From: Mycolicibacterium moriokaense
GTDB taxonomy: Bacteria; Actinomycetota; Actinomycetes; Mycobacteriales; Mycobacteriaceae
DNA length: 64,000 bases
Assembly: GCF_010726085.1 (NCBI RefSeq)
Contig: NZ_AP022560.1
Location: 992,001-1,056,000 of the forward strand
Direction: 5' to 3'
In this document: in pieces, positions 35,784 to 45,369 of the stretch
Numbering within the stretch: the stretch's first letter is position 1
Layout of the letters: each line of letters starts with the position of its first letter
Made by a program: the position numbers and the translations under genes
The notes under the pieces: model-generated
The model's database searches: none
Told to the model about the DNA's origin: nothing
The model's input: only the letters and a program-made list of their open reading frames with translations

Positions 35784-35813
35784 TTGACACCAAAAATTTG
35801 GTGTGCATAAAAT
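35784..35813 (+). promoter_or_regulatory. Promoter with embedded TetR operator
   Basis: TTGACA (35784-35789), 18-base spacer, TAAAAT (35808-35813). The spacer is filled by the palindrome ACACCAAA-AA-TTTGGTGT (35787-35804), overlapping the -35. It directs the FadE/ADH/crotonase/P450 operon, and the divergent TetR starts 23 bases to the left. Confidence 0.7.
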
Positions 35814-35855
35814 TTACCGGAATTCACCCTGACCCGCACGGACAAGAGGCCCATC

Positions 35856-37034
35856 ATGACTATCGCCGCGGCTCCCGCGCTCACGCTGGCCCCCTCGCCC
35901 GAAGAGCGAGCCTTCCGTGAGACCATCCACGCCATCACCGCCGCCTACGGGCCGGCGTACTACAAGAAGTGCTACGTGGAGAACCGGACCCCCGTTGAAC
36001 TGTGGCGTGAACTGGGGGAGGGCGGTTACCTCAGCGTTCACCTTCCCGAGGAGTACGGCGGCGGCGGCGGCGGAATTGCCGACCTGGCCGCAATGCTGGA
36101 GGAGACCGCCGCCGCGGGCTGTCCCCTGATGGCGCTGCTGGTGACACCGGGAATCGTCGCGCCCATCATCCAACGCCACGGCACCGAGCAGCAGCGCCGA
36201 GAGTGGTTGCCCGAGATCGGCGCCGGACGACTGCGGTTCGCCCTCGGCATGACCGAACCCGGCGCCGGATCGAACACGCACAACATTGCCACGACCGCCC
36301 GCCGCGACGGTGACCGCTACATCGTCAACGGGCAGAAGTACTACATCTCCGGCGCCGACACCGCCGATTACATCCTGCTGGTGACCCGCACCGGAACCGA
36401 CGCGAAGGGCCGTGGACAGATCACCATGCTGGCCGTCGATCGCGACGCTCCCGGACTGGTGCGCCAGCCGATCGAGACCGCGCTCGAAGAGCCCGAGCAC
36501 CAGTTCACCCTGTTCCTCGACGACGTCGAGGTACCGGTCGAGCGGCGTCTCGGCGAGGAAGGCCATGGGCTCCGCGCGTTGTTCGACGGACTGAATCCCG
36601 AACGCATCCTGGTGGCCGCGGTGTCCAACGGCATCGCCCGCTACGCGCTGGAAAAGAGCGCCGAATACGCCCGGACCCGAAAGGTCTGGGGAGACACGCC
36701 CATTGGTGCGCACCAGGGTGTGGCGCATCCGCTGGCGGAGGGCAAGATCAAGCTCGAACAGTCCACGCTGGTCACCAGCAAGGCAGCGGCGCTCTACGAC
36801 GCGGGCCTGCCGGCCGGTGAGGCCAGCAACATCGCCAAACTGGCTTCGGCCGAGACCGGAATCTTCTGTCTGGACCAGGCCATCCAGACCCACGGTGGCA
36901 ACGGGATGGCCCGGGAATACGACCTCACCAGTTACTGGTGGCTGACCCGGATCCAGACGATCGCCCCGGTGTCTCGGCAGATGATCCTCAACTACATCGC
37001 CGAACACTCACTCGGGCTACCCAAGTCCTACTGA
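35856..37034 (+). CDS. Acyl-CoA dehydrogenase (FadE)
   Basis: 392 residues: SVHLPEEYGGGGGGIADLA, LGMTEPGAGSNTHNIATTA, VNGQKYYISGADTADYILLV and a C-terminal THGGNGMAREYDLTSYWWLTR with the form ISRQMIL rather than GTNEI. This is the variant associated with some short or branched acyl-CoA substrates. First gene of the operon, 42 bases after the promoter. Confidence 0.9.
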   Translation: MTIAAAPALTLAPSPEERAFRETIHAITAAYGPAYYKKCYVENRTPVELWRELGEGGYLSVHLPEEYGGGGGGIADLAAMLEETAAAGCPLMALLVTPGIVAPIIQRHGTEQQRREWLPEIGAGRLRFALGMTEPGAGSNTHNIATTARRDGDRYIVNGQKYYISGADTADYILLVTRTGTDAKGRGQITMLAVDRDAPGLVRQPIETALEEPEHQFTLFLDDVEVPVERRLGEEGHGLRALFDGLNPERILVAAVSNGIARYALEKSAEYARTRKVWGDTPIGAHQGVAHPLAEGKIKLEQSTLVTSKAAALYDAGLPAGEASNIAKLASAETGIFCLDQAIQTHGGNGMAREYDLTSYWWLTRIQTIAPVSRQMILNYIAEHSLGLPKSY

Positions 37035-37073
37035 ACCACGCTGGTCGGAAAGAAGAGAAGGGGCGGTACCACC

Positions 37074-38186
37074 ATGCGCATGCAGGCGGCGGTCATCTGG
37101 GGTGAAGGCAAGGACTGGGAGATCGAACATGTCGACCTCGACGGGCCAAGCGCCGGCGAGGTTTTGGTGTCCTGGGAAACCGCCGGACTGTGCCACTCGG
37201 ACGAACACGTGCGTCTCGGCGACCTGCCCTCGATGGTTCCGACAGTCGGCGGTCACGAGGGCGCCGGTATCGTCGTCGAGGTCGGCGAGGGCGTCACCGG
37301 GCTGGCCCCCGGGGACCACGTCGTGGCGTCGTTCCTGCCGGCGTGCGGCCGCTGCCGCTGGTGTTCGACGGGACACCAGAACCTCTGCGACCTCGGCGCG
37401 TTCTTGATGGCTGGCGCCCAGCCCGACGGCACGTTCCGGCGCCGGGTGCGGGGCACCAATGTCGGGGCGATGGCACTGCTCGGGGCGTTCGCCCAGTACG
37501 GCACGGTGCTGGAGGCCTCGCTGATCAAGATCGACGACGATATTCCGCTGGACCGTGCCTGCCTCATCGGCTGCGGCGTCACCACCGGATGGGGTTCGGC
37601 GGTGCACACCGCCGACGTTCGCCCCGGGGATACCGTCGTGGTGGTGGGCGTCGGAGGCATCGGATCCGGCGCAGTGCAGGGCGCCCGCATCGCCGGGGCT
37701 GAGAACATCGTCGCGGTCGACATCGTTGCCGCAAAAGAAAAAGCGGCGCGCGGATTCGGTGCCACCCACTTTGTGCCGTCGATGGCCGAAGCTAGCGAGC
37801 TGGTCGCGGACCTGACCCGCGGGGTAATGGCCGACTCCGTCCTGCTCACCGTCGGCCTGCTGCAGGGTGAGCAGATCGCCGGGGCCCTCGACCTGACCCG
37901 CAAGGGTGGGGCAACGGTGGTGACCGCTATCGGCAGCATCAAGGAAAGCACCGTCGCCATGTCGCTGCCGTTGTTCACACTGTTCGAAAAGCGATTGCTG
38001 GGAAGCCTTTTCGGGCAGGCCAACCCGCGCGCCGACATTCCGCGGCTGCTGCGGCTGTACCGCTCCGGTCAACTGCTGCTCGACGAGTCGATCACGCAGG
38101 AGTATCGCCTCGACGAGATCAACACCGGCTACGCCGACATGCTCGCCGGACGCAACATCCGCGGCGTGCTGCGACACACACATTGA
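37074..38186 (+). CDS. NDMA-dependent (mycofactocin-type) zinc alcohol dehydrogenase
   Basis: 370 residues of the medium-chain Zn-ADH family. Catalytic zinc region CHSDEHVRLG and GGHEGAGIV, structural zinc cysteines in PACGRCRWCSTGHQNLC (about residues 89-105), cofactor motif VGVGGIGSGAVQGARIAGA. This combination, with the long insertion GTNVGAMALLGAFAQYG, fits the NDMA-dependent Rxyl_3153-type enzymes linked to mycofactocin. Two ATGs (37074, 37080) are possible. Probably oxidises an alcohol formed by the P450 or another oxygenase. Confidence 0.9.
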   Translation: MRMQAAVIWGEGKDWEIEHVDLDGPSAGEVLVSWETAGLCHSDEHVRLGDLPSMVPTVGGHEGAGIVVEVGEGVTGLAPGDHVVASFLPACGRCRWCSTGHQNLCDLGAFLMAGAQPDGTFRRRVRGTNVGAMALLGAFAQYGTVLEASLIKIDDDIPLDRACLIGCGVTTGWGSAVHTADVRPGDTVVVVGVGGIGSGAVQGARIAGAENIVAVDIVAAKEKAARGFGATHFVPSMAEASELVADLTRGVMADSVLLTVGLLQGEQIAGALDLTRKGGATVVTAIGSIKESTVAMSLPLFTLFEKRLLGSLFGQANPRADIPRLLRLYRSGQLLLDESITQEYRLDEINTGYADMLAGRNIRGVLRHTH

Positions 38187-38217
38187 TCAACCTGGCCGCG
38201 ATGAGAGGAGACCCACA

Positions 38218-38982
38218 GTGAGCCTGGTGCTGGTGGAAGACCACGGGCCGGTACGTCACATCGTGCTCAACCGCCCCGAAACTCGCAACGCGTTCCACCA
38301 CGAGCTGCTCGCCGAGACCATCGCCGCGCTGCGCGCCGCCGGGGACGATCCGGCCGTGCGGTGCGTCGTGTGGCGGGGTGCGGGAAAGGTGTTCTCGGCC
38401 GGTATCGACCTCGCAACGTTGCAGGGCCTGGCCCAAAACCCCCAGACGTTGTTCGGTTTTCGCCGGTCCTGGGTCGAGATGGGGACCGTCATCGAGCAGA
38501 TGCCCAAGCCGGTGATCGCCCAGCTGCACGGCGCGGCGCTGGGTGGGGCGCTGGAAGCCAGCCTCGCCTGCGACCTGCGAGTCGCTACAACCGACACCAC
38601 GCTGCGCTTCATGGAGACCTACCACGGCGTGGTGCCCGATGGCGGCGGATGCGCTCGGCTGCCCGCCCTCATCGGGCTCGGCCGCGCCAAGGAGATGATC
38701 ATGGCCTCCCGCCCGGTCTCGGGGCTGCGCGCCGAAGCCATCGGCCTCGTCAACTATGCCGTGCCACCCGAGGAACTCGATGCGTCCGTTACCGCTCTGG
38801 TGGCAGATCTGTTGGAGTGCAAGCGTGTTGCCGTCGGGCTGGCCAAACAGGTGCTCGACCACGCCGCGCGGCCGAACCTGTCGGTGGCGCTCGACGAGGA
38901 ACTCCTCGCCCAGCAGGCGTGCATGGCTTCCGACGACTTCCGTGCCCTCGCCGGCGAACGCCGGCCCATCGCGTCCCACTGA
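38218..38982 (+). CDS. Enoyl-CoA hydratase/isomerase (crotonase)
   Basis: 254 residues, GTG start with GAGAGGAG ribosome site. Oxyanion elements GKVFSAGIDLATLQ and LHGAALGGALEASLACDL; the second catalytic site reads HGVVPDGGGCARLP, an isomerase-like Asp variant. Third gene of the FadE/ADH operon, 31 bases after the ADH. Confidence 0.87.
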   Translation: MSLVLVEDHGPVRHIVLNRPETRNAFHHELLAETIAALRAAGDDPAVRCVVWRGAGKVFSAGIDLATLQGLAQNPQTLFGFRRSWVEMGTVIEQMPKPVIAQLHGAALGGALEASLACDLRVATTDTTLRFMETYHGVVPDGGGCARLPALIGLGRAKEMIMASRPVSGLRAEAIGLVNYAVPPEELDASVTALVADLLECKRVAVGLAKQVLDHAARPNLSVALDEELLAQQACMASDDFRALAGERRPIASH

Positions 38983-38994
38983 GAGGTTCTCGAC

Positions 38995-40245
38995 ATGAGC
39001 GTTTCCGTCCGCACCGCACCGCAGCTGGGTGTCCTCGACCCCGACACCTACGCCAACGGCAATCCGGAAACCTTTGGCCTGCCGCTGGATCGGTACGCGT
39101 ACCTGCGCGACAACGAACCGGTCTATCTGCAGAAATTCAACGACCCGCTGCTGATCGACAAGGTCTGGGTAGTCTCGGGGTACGACGACATCTCCGCCAT
39201 CGACCGTGACGCCGAAACATTCGCCGCCAATCGGGGCCACATCAACATCTGGAAGGTCAACCCGGTGGACCCGGCGGTCGGCGGGCTGCCTGCGATGCTG
39301 AACCAGGACGGCCCCGATCACCGGCGGCACCGCCAGGTGATCAGCCGTGCCTTCACCCCGACGTTCGTTCGCCGCCTCGAAGAGAAGTTCCGCGGCTACG
39401 CCCGCGCCGTCATCGACCAGGCCCTGACGAAGGGCACGCTGAACTTCGTGACCGATATCGCCCACGCGATGCCGATGGAGGCCCTCGGCGACGTCCTGGG
39501 GGTTCCGCCGGCCGAGCGCCCACAGTTCTTCGGGTGGGTCGACCAGTTCGCCGCCCCGTTCGACACCCGGCTGACCCCGTCGCTGGAGACGACGCTGGGG
39601 GCGATCATGGAGCTGAGCAACTACTCGACCGATCTGGTGGCCCGCAAGCGGCTGGACCCCGGCGAGGACGTGATCTCACAGATGGTCAAGGCCGACGAAG
39701 ACGAGAAGCTCTCCGAGGACGAGGTTCTGGGCAACATCATCCTGTTGGCCAGTGGCGCCGCCGAGAGCACCCGTGCGGCGTTGAGCCACGGCCTGCACCA
39801 GCTGATGCGCGACCCCGATCAAATGGCCTGGTTGCGGGAACGCGCCGACGATGTACCCGACTCCGCGATTCAGGAGATCGTGCGCATCGCGACGCCCTTC
39901 ATCCACTTCGTACGCACCGTCACCAAGGACATCGAGCTGCACGGCCAGCCGATCGCCGAGGGGGAACGGGTGTGCATGCTGCTGCCGTCGGGCAACTTCG
40001 ATCCCGCGGCATTCGACGAGCCTGACCGTTTCGACTTGTCACGTAATCCGAATCGGCACTTGAGCTTCGGCCGCGGACCGCACAGCTGCCTGGGCAAACA
40101 TGTGGCGGTGTTGGAGATGAAGATCCTGATGGAGGAATTGCTGCAGCGCACCAAGGAAATCCGGCCTGCCGGCAACATCACCTATGTCCGAGACGTGTTC
40201 ACCCGAGGCGTCTACGAGCTGCCCGTCACCCTGGAGCCGGCCTGA
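38995..40245 (+). CDS. Cytochrome P450
   Basis: 416 residues. Heme-binding loop FGRGPHSCLG (about residues 357-366), EIVR as the ExxR pair, and I-helix LASGAAESTRAALSHG. It is closely similar to the P450 at 51475-52716. No reductase is in its own operon; the ferredoxin at 51276 could serve both. Likely hydroxylates a hydrophobic substrate; by position downstream of FadE, ADH and crotonase it may act on a side chain. Last gene of the operon. Confidence 0.92.
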   Translation: MSVSVRTAPQLGVLDPDTYANGNPETFGLPLDRYAYLRDNEPVYLQKFNDPLLIDKVWVVSGYDDISAIDRDAETFAANRGHINIWKVNPVDPAVGGLPAMLNQDGPDHRRHRQVISRAFTPTFVRRLEEKFRGYARAVIDQALTKGTLNFVTDIAHAMPMEALGDVLGVPPAERPQFFGWVDQFAAPFDTRLTPSLETTLGAIMELSNYSTDLVARKRLDPGEDVISQMVKADEDEKLSEDEVLGNIILLASGAAESTRAALSHGLHQLMRDPDQMAWLRERADDVPDSAIQEIVRIATPFIHFVRTVTKDIELHGQPIAEGERVCMLLPSGNFDPAAFDEPDRFDLSRNPNRHLSFGRGPHSCLGKHVAVLEMKILMEELLQRTKEIRPAGNITYVRDVFTRGVYELPVTLEPA

Positions 40246-40295
40246 CGCGGCCCGCCGCGGGTAGCGTTTCGCGGAGTCCCAGCCGGGCTGGATCA

Positions 40296-40625
40296 GTGAT
40301 CAACACGCAGCGACTGGCCCGGCAGGCGGACGCCGCAGGATTCGATGCACAGTGGTCCTACGAGATTCTTCGCAATCCGCTCATGGTGGCGGCGGCAGCC
40401 GCCGCGGTGACCAATCAGTCCCGGTTGGGCACCGGAATCGTCGGAGCCTTCTTCCGCACTCCGTTCGACCTCGCCAACACCGCCGCCGATGTCGACGATC
40501 TGTCGCAAGGGCCGGATGATGCTCGGCATCGGTATCGGTGCGCCGGAAGCGCTGCGGGCCTATTACGGCGGCGAGATTCGCAAATATCGTGAGCACCTTT
40601 GCCCCGGTGCTGAGGACAAGTTAGG
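40296..40625 (+). pseudogene. LLM-class flavin-dependent oxidoreductase fragment, frameshifted
   Basis: A luciferase-like F420-type oxidoreductase is readable as ARQADAAGFDAQWSYE, then RLGTGIVGAFFRTPFDLANT and VDDLSQ. One extra G at 40509-40511 shifts the frame, after which GRMMLGIGIGAPEALRAYYG continues. N-terminus and C-terminal two thirds are absent, so this is a dead fragment. The surrounding 500 bases (40246-40745) hold no intact gene. Confidence 0.7.
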
Positions 40626-40745
40626 TGCGTGCGCCGTCCCGTGCGGGCCCGGTGGGTAGTTTAACTGGGGTCGGATCAGCAAAATACGCTGTGACACTGG
40701 TGATCTCATGATCGAGCTCATGCCTGTCGTCGGCATGTCCGGCGT

Positions 40746-41918
40746 TCAGCGCCGTGCTGCAGCCCCCCGCAGCCCGAGTGTGGAGGAGATGATGTCGCGT
40801 TGGATTTCGTTGGTGCCGGCGTAGATGGTGGGGGCGATGCTCATGCGTAGGTGGTGTTCCATGTCGAACTCTGAGGAGTAGCCGTAGCCACCCGTCATCT
40901 GGACGCCTTCTAGGGCTACTTTCTTGGCGGTTTCGGTGACTTTGACTTTGGACATCGAGGTGGCGCGGACCCAGTCTTCTGGGGTGCCGATTCCGTTCTC
41001 GATGTGGGCGACGGTGGCGTAGGTGAGTGCTTTTGCCGCCTCGATGTCGATCGCCAGGTCGGCGATGCGGTGCCGCAGGGCTTGGAAGGTGCCGATCGGG
41101 GCGCCGAACTGCTGGCGCTCGGTGACGTAGGCCAGCAGGTCGTCGAAGGTGCGTTGGGCCATGCCCAGACCTTGTGCGGCACAGACCAACCGTTCACCGT
41201 TGAGCCCGGCCATGACGTGTTTCCAGCCGCCACCTTCGGTGCCGACCAGGGCGGATTCGGGCACTTCGACGTCGGTGAAGTACAGGTCGTTGACCTCGCT
41301 GCCGCCCATGGTGGCGATGGGACGGATGTCGAGCCCGGGGGCGTTGGCGGGAACCTCCAGCAGGGTCAGTCCGTCGTGGGGACGTGCGCCGCGGGAGGTG
41401 CGCACGACCACGAGGATGGTGGTCGCGTGTTGGGCATCCGAGCACCAGGTCTTCTGGCCGTTGATGCGCCAGCCGCCGTCCACCTTGTCGGCTTTGCAGC
41501 TGATGGCCGCGGCATCTGAGCCGGCACCGGGCTCGGAGATACTGATCGACATCACCTCGCCGGCGCAGATGGCGCCCAAGCGGGCGGTGCGTTGTTCCTC
41601 GGTGGCGAAGCGCTTGTAGATCCCGGCCACGGTATGTGAGGTGCCCGCACCGTGCACCGGCACCAGAGCGCGCCACAGTTCCTCGAAGAGGATGACCTGT
41701 TCGGTCAGGCCACCGCCGCTGCCGCCGTACTGTTCGGGGATCGAGACGCCCAGGTAGCCCAGATCGGCCAGTTTCTGGTAGGTGCCTTGATGGTGTTGCT
41801 CGGCGCCGTGGTCGGTCAGCGCGTCACGCTGCTCACGGGTGCCGCACTCGCGCCGACCGAATTCACGTACCACAGCGGCTAACTCGCGCTGCTCCTCGGT
41901 CAACGACAACGGCTGCAT
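40746..41918 (-). CDS. Acyl-CoA dehydrogenase (FadE)
   Basis: 390 residues: YLGVSIPEQYGGSGGGLTEQ, MSISISEPGAGSDAAAISC, INGQKTWCSDAQHA and C-terminal YAGTNEIQRDIISSTLGLR. Strong paralogue of the FadE at 2188-3327, also with Ala before GTNEI. It appears as a single gene, 176 bases downstream of the FadD at 42095 and separated from it by a hairpin, so it probably has its own promoter in 41919-42030. Confidence 0.9.
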   Translation of the reverse strand: MQPLSLTEEQRELAAVVREFGRRECGTREQRDALTDHGAEQHHQGTYQKLADLGYLGVSIPEQYGGSGGGLTEQVILFEELWRALVPVHGAGTSHTVAGIYKRFATEEQRTARLGAICAGEVMSISISEPGAGSDAAAISCKADKVDGGWRINGQKTWCSDAQHATTILVVVRTSRGARPHDGLTLLEVPANAPGLDIRPIATMGGSEVNDLYFTDVEVPESALVGTEGGGWKHVMAGLNGERLVCAAQGLGMAQRTFDDLLAYVTERQQFGAPIGTFQALRHRIADLAIDIEAAKALTYATVAHIENGIGTPEDWVRATSMSKVKVTETAKKVALEGVQMTGGYGYSSEFDMEHHLRMSIAPTIYAGTNEIQRDIISSTLGLRGAAARR

Positions 41919-42030
41919 GGCATCCTCCGACGACGGTTGATGACGGTGCGGGCCGGGGCAATACGACTGCTTGTCGCTCCACTACAGCCGATAGCGCTGC
42001 TGTCCCCGCCCCTTACCCCGGATGGCGTTT

Positions 42031-42059
42031 TCCCGGCCGATAGAGGGAATCGGCCGGGA
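42031..42059 (-). terminator. Strong hairpin after the cox/FadD operon
   Basis: Perfect 11-bp arms TCCCGGCCGAT (42031-42041) and ATCGGCCGGGA (42049-42059) with a 7-base loop, starting 35 bases past the FadD stop on the minus strand. No T-tract, but the stem is the most stable in the window. Confidence 0.65.
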
Positions 42060-42094
42060 CTGTGATGAGCTCGGTGACCGATCTGTTCGGCAGT

Positions 42095-43678
42095 TCACCG
42101 CTCATCTACCCGTTTCGACGGCGCAGCGCCGGGTTCGGCGCCCGGCTCGAACGCGGCTTTCAGTACGTGCTTGAGCACCTTGCCGCCGGCATTGCGCGGC
42201 AGTGCATCGACCTGATGCACAACCTTGGGCCGCTTGTACCGAGCCAGCCGGCCCTCCAGCCAGCCGCCCAGAGTATCCACGTCCAGCGTGGGGCACCCGG
42301 GTGAGCGGGGGACCACGACGGCAACCGGCACCTCGCCCCAGTAGTTGTCGGGCCGGCCGATGACGGCGACCTCGCCGATATCGGGATGGGCGGCCAGCGT
42401 GCTCTCCACCTCGGCACTGTAGATGTTCTCGCCACCGGAGATGATCATGTCTTTTTTTCGGTCGACCACGTAGAGGAAGCCCTCGGCGTCGATATAACCG
42501 AGGTCGCCGGAATGAAACCAGCCCCCGTCGAACGCCTCGGCGGTCGCCTCGGGCCGTTCCCAGTATTCCAGCATCAATGCCGCCCCCCGGTAGACCAGTT
42601 CGCCCACCTGGCCTCGCGGCACATCGTTCATCGCCTCATCGACAACCCGAATCGCGACGGTGTCAACGGGTTTGCCGACCGATCCGAGTTTGCCTACGGC
42701 GTCCTTGCCGGGCAGGGATGCCACCGGAGTCATCTCGGTCTGCCCGAATACCGCGACCACAGCGGCGCCTCGGAACAGCGTGTTGAGGTCCTCGAGCAGA
42801 CTGGCGCTCATCGGCCCACCGCCCCAGGCCGCCACTCGCAACACCAAATCACGTTCACCCAAACCGGTTTCGACGATCGCCTGCCACTGAGTGGGGACCA
42901 TGAACACGCTGGTGACCCGCTCACGCTCCAAGGTGTCGAGGGTCCGCGCCGCCTCGAACGCGCCACTGGGCGCAATGATCATCGCGCCGCCGACGAGCAG
43001 CATCGCCGAGCCGATGACGAATCCCCCCACGTGAAACAGCGGCAGGCACAGCAGCGTGGTCTCGGTCTCCTCGACCAGCCGCCAGGTCCGGATGAGCGCC
43101 AGACCCTGGGCCTGCAGATTGAGATGGGAGAGTACCGCGCCCTTAGGTCGGCCGGTGGTGCCCGAGGTATAGAGGATCACTGCGGGGTCGTCGGTTGAAT
43201 ACGTCACGGACTCGATCTCGGATGTGGCGGTACGCCAACTGGTTTCACGGTCGATGACGAGCACCGACGGTGGTGGTGCGTAAGTTCCGGTGAGCAGGCC
43301 GGCCAGCCTGTCCTCGGTGATCACCGCGGCGGCTGAGGTGTCGGTGAGAATGAAGTCGATCTCGGCGGCGCTGAGGCGAAAGTTCACCGGGACGGCGATC
43401 GCCCCGACCCGGTGGGCGGCAACCACGCCGACGATGAACTGGGGCCGGTTGGTCAGCAGTAGTACCACGCGGTCAGCGCGACCGACACGGTGTCCGGCGA
43501 GCCAGGACGCCAAGCCGTCGCACTGGGCGTCGAGTTGCTCCCAGGTGATCGACTCGTCGTCGAAGCGGACGGCCACATCCGACGGTTTCGCAGTAGCGTG
43601 GCGGGCGACCAGGCCCGACCAGTCCATCCGCCGGGACGACTGCGGCTGCGGCGCTCGTCCTCGCCGCGGTGAGCTCAC
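42095..43678 (-). CDS. Long-chain acyl-CoA synthetase (FadD type)
   Basis: 527 residues. ATP-binding motif VILYTSGTTGRPKGAVLSH, then VFGQTEMTP, WFHSGDLGYIDAEGFLYVVDRKKDMIISGGENIYS and the C-terminal NAGGKVLKHVLK. The frame is open to 43900, but GTG 43678 has AGGAG six bases upstream and overlaps the SDR stop (GTGA), so it is used; an ATG at 43627 is closer to the usual N-terminus. Last gene of the cytochrome-oxidase-like operon. Confidence 0.9.
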   Translation of the reverse strand: MSSPRRGRAPQPQSSRRMDWSGLVARHATAKPSDVAVRFDDESITWEQLDAQCDGLASWLAGHRVGRADRVVLLLTNRPQFIVGVVAAHRVGAIAVPVNFRLSAAEIDFILTDTSAAAVITEDRLAGLLTGTYAPPPSVLVIDRETSWRTATSEIESVTYSTDDPAVILYTSGTTGRPKGAVLSHLNLQAQGLALIRTWRLVEETETTLLCLPLFHVGGFVIGSAMLLVGGAMIIAPSGAFEAARTLDTLERERVTSVFMVPTQWQAIVETGLGERDLVLRVAAWGGGPMSASLLEDLNTLFRGAAVVAVFGQTEMTPVASLPGKDAVGKLGSVGKPVDTVAIRVVDEAMNDVPRGQVGELVYRGAALMLEYWERPEATAEAFDGGWFHSGDLGYIDAEGFLYVVDRKKDMIISGGENIYSAEVESTLAAHPDIGEVAVIGRPDNYWGEVPVAVVVPRSPGCPTLDVDTLGGWLEGRLARYKRPKVVHQVDALPRNAGGKVLKHVLKAAFEPGAEPGAAPSKRVDER

Positions 43679-44565
43679 CGAGCTCCTGCTCGCTGTCCCT
43701 GTAAAAGCCGGCCCAGCCGGTCGGGATGAAGCGGTTCCCATACCGATGGATTTCCCAGTGCAGATTCGAAATCGGTGATGTCCCAGCTCGTGCCGGATGG
43801 GTCGAACGACGAGGCGGGGCGTGGATGCGACCAGACAGATAGCTGACCGCCATCGAATGACAGGATCTGGCCGGTCATTCCGCGACTGGCCGGCGAGCAC
43901 AAATAACCGAATAACAGGGCCACGGATTCGGGTTCACCGAAAACCGTGCCGAGTTCGGCATCCTCGTCTGCCAGTGACTTGGCGAGCGAGGCGGTCATAT
44001 CGGTCTTCACGGTAGGGGCGACGGCGTTCACATCGATGCCGAATCGGGCCAGTTCGAGCGACAGCGCGCGGGTCATACCCAAAATCGCGCCTTTGGCTGC
44101 GGCGTAGTTGGATTGCCCAGGGTTGCCGAAGAGGGCGGTCCCCGACGTCACGTTGACGATCGCGCCACCGGTCCCACCGGACTTCATCGCCCGCACTGCC
44201 GCTTGTGACACCGCCCAGGTTCCCTCGACGTGAGCGGCCAGGACGTCGCGCAGGTCGCCGCGGCTCATCCTGGTCAGCATGGCGTCGCGCGTCATCCCCG
44301 CGTTGTTGACCACGACGTCGATGCCGCCGAATTCGGCAACGCAGGTGTCGACCAACGCGTCGGCAACGCCGTCGGCTTCGACGCGGCCGCCAACGCCGAT
44401 GGCGCCGAGATCCTCTGCGACTGAGCGACATCGGTCCGTGTCGGTACCGTTGACGACCACGTGCGCGCCGCCGGCGGACAGGCGTTTCGCGATAGCCAGT
44501 CCGAGTCCGCGGGTCGAACCGGTGACGACCGCGCGAACACCCGCAACACCGTTCGCGGCGGTCAT
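43675..44565 (-). CDS. SDR family oxidoreductase
   Basis: 296 residues. Cofactor motif VTGSTRGLGLAIAKRLSAGG, NNAG in VVVNNAGMTRDAML, catalytic NVTSGTALFGNPGQSNYAAAKG with Tyr-Lys in YAAAK, then GQILSFDGGQLSVW. Related to FabG/hydroxyacyl-CoA-type SDRs. A 30-residue C-terminal extension follows the normal end. ATGA overlap with the membrane protein upstream fixes the start at 44565. Confidence 0.88.
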   Translation of the reverse strand: MTAANGVAGVRAVVTGSTRGLGLAIAKRLSAGGAHVVVNGTDTDRCRSVAEDLGAIGVGGRVEADGVADALVDTCVAEFGGIDVVVNNAGMTRDAMLTRMSRGDLRDVLAAHVEGTWAVSQAAVRAMKSGGTGGAIVNVTSGTALFGNPGQSNYAAAKGAILGMTRALSLELARFGIDVNAVAPTVKTDMTASLAKSLADEDAELGTVFGEPESVALLFGYLCSPASRGMTGQILSFDGGQLSVWSHPRPASSFDPSGTSWDITDFESALGNPSVWEPLHPDRLGRLLQGQRAGAR

Positions 44566-45359
44566 TTCGCGGCTCGCAATGCTGCGGGTCCGGCGCCCTG
44601 CCATTCACCGGGTCCCGCTTCTGGGCCGCCGCCGGTCGTCGGCGCGTTCTCTGCCCCCGTTTCCGCCAGGAACTCGCGTTCTTGGTTTCGGATCGCCCGA
44701 AGTAGGCAGATCGACATCGTCACCATCCAGATGGTGAAGGCGGGCAGGGCGACCCACCATGAGAAGAACCCGTCCCAGGCGAAGGGCCCTTCCTTGAAGA
44801 AGGGGTTCAGGATGGCTCCTTGCACATCGATCATCACGAAAATGTTCAGATACGCCAGCCAGCGCGGGAAAACCGGTGATCGGGATTTGTCAGCCAGCAC
44901 AGCGAAGGCGAACGCCATTCCCTGCAGACCCACCACCAGGCCGGGGTTGAGGAACATGAACCAGCCGAGGTCGTTCAACCGATGGGTGATTTCGATGTTC
45001 TCGTACGGACGAAAGGCGGCTGCATTCCAGATCACGACGGGAATGATGAACACCAAGGTGAACGCGGTGCCCATGGCCAGCTGGGTGTAGGCCATCGGCG
45101 AGTAACGCCCCTCGATCCTCTTCATCTGCACCGTTATCGCCGCGGTCCAGGCACCGTACAGCACCCCGCCCAGGGCGACGAAGATGGCGCCCAGCCTGAT
45201 CGAATTGACATTCGATGCGTAGCGGTCGGCGACCATCTCTGCGGTGTCGGCTGGACTGACGGGCGGCACCCATCGTGCGAAAACCACCAATCCCACAATC
45301 CAGCAGAACGCCGCGACGAGCCCCAAGTAGGCGCAGACACGCTGGCTGGTGAAGTTCAT
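44562..45359 (-). CDS. Hypothetical membrane protein in the cox-like operon
   Basis: 265 residues with about six to seven hydrophobic segments (for example LGLVAAFCWIVGLVVFARWV near the N-terminus and LGAIFVALGGVLYGAWTAAI). The C-terminal tail is soluble and rich in Gly, Glu and Pro. ATG 45359 with TAGGAG seven bases upstream. Known only from its place in mycobacterial orphan cox III/IV clusters; no function assigned. Confidence 0.75.
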   Translation of the reverse strand: MNFTSQRVCAYLGLVAAFCWIVGLVVFARWVPPVSPADTAEMVADRYASNVNSIRLGAIFVALGGVLYGAWTAAITVQMKRIEGRYSPMAYTQLAMGTAFTLVFIIPVVIWNAAAFRPYENIEITHRLNDLGWFMFLNPGLVVGLQGMAFAFAVLADKSRSPVFPRWLAYLNIFVMIDVQGAILNPFFKEGPFAWDGFFSWWVALPAFTIWMVTMSICLLRAIRNQEREFLAETGAENAPTTGGGPEAGPGEWQGAGPAALRAAK

Positions 45360-45369
45360 CGTATTGCTC

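Noticed and set aside
38119..39465. 448-codon minus-strand ORF opposite crotonase and P450
   Set aside because: Crosses two real genes and has no family pattern.
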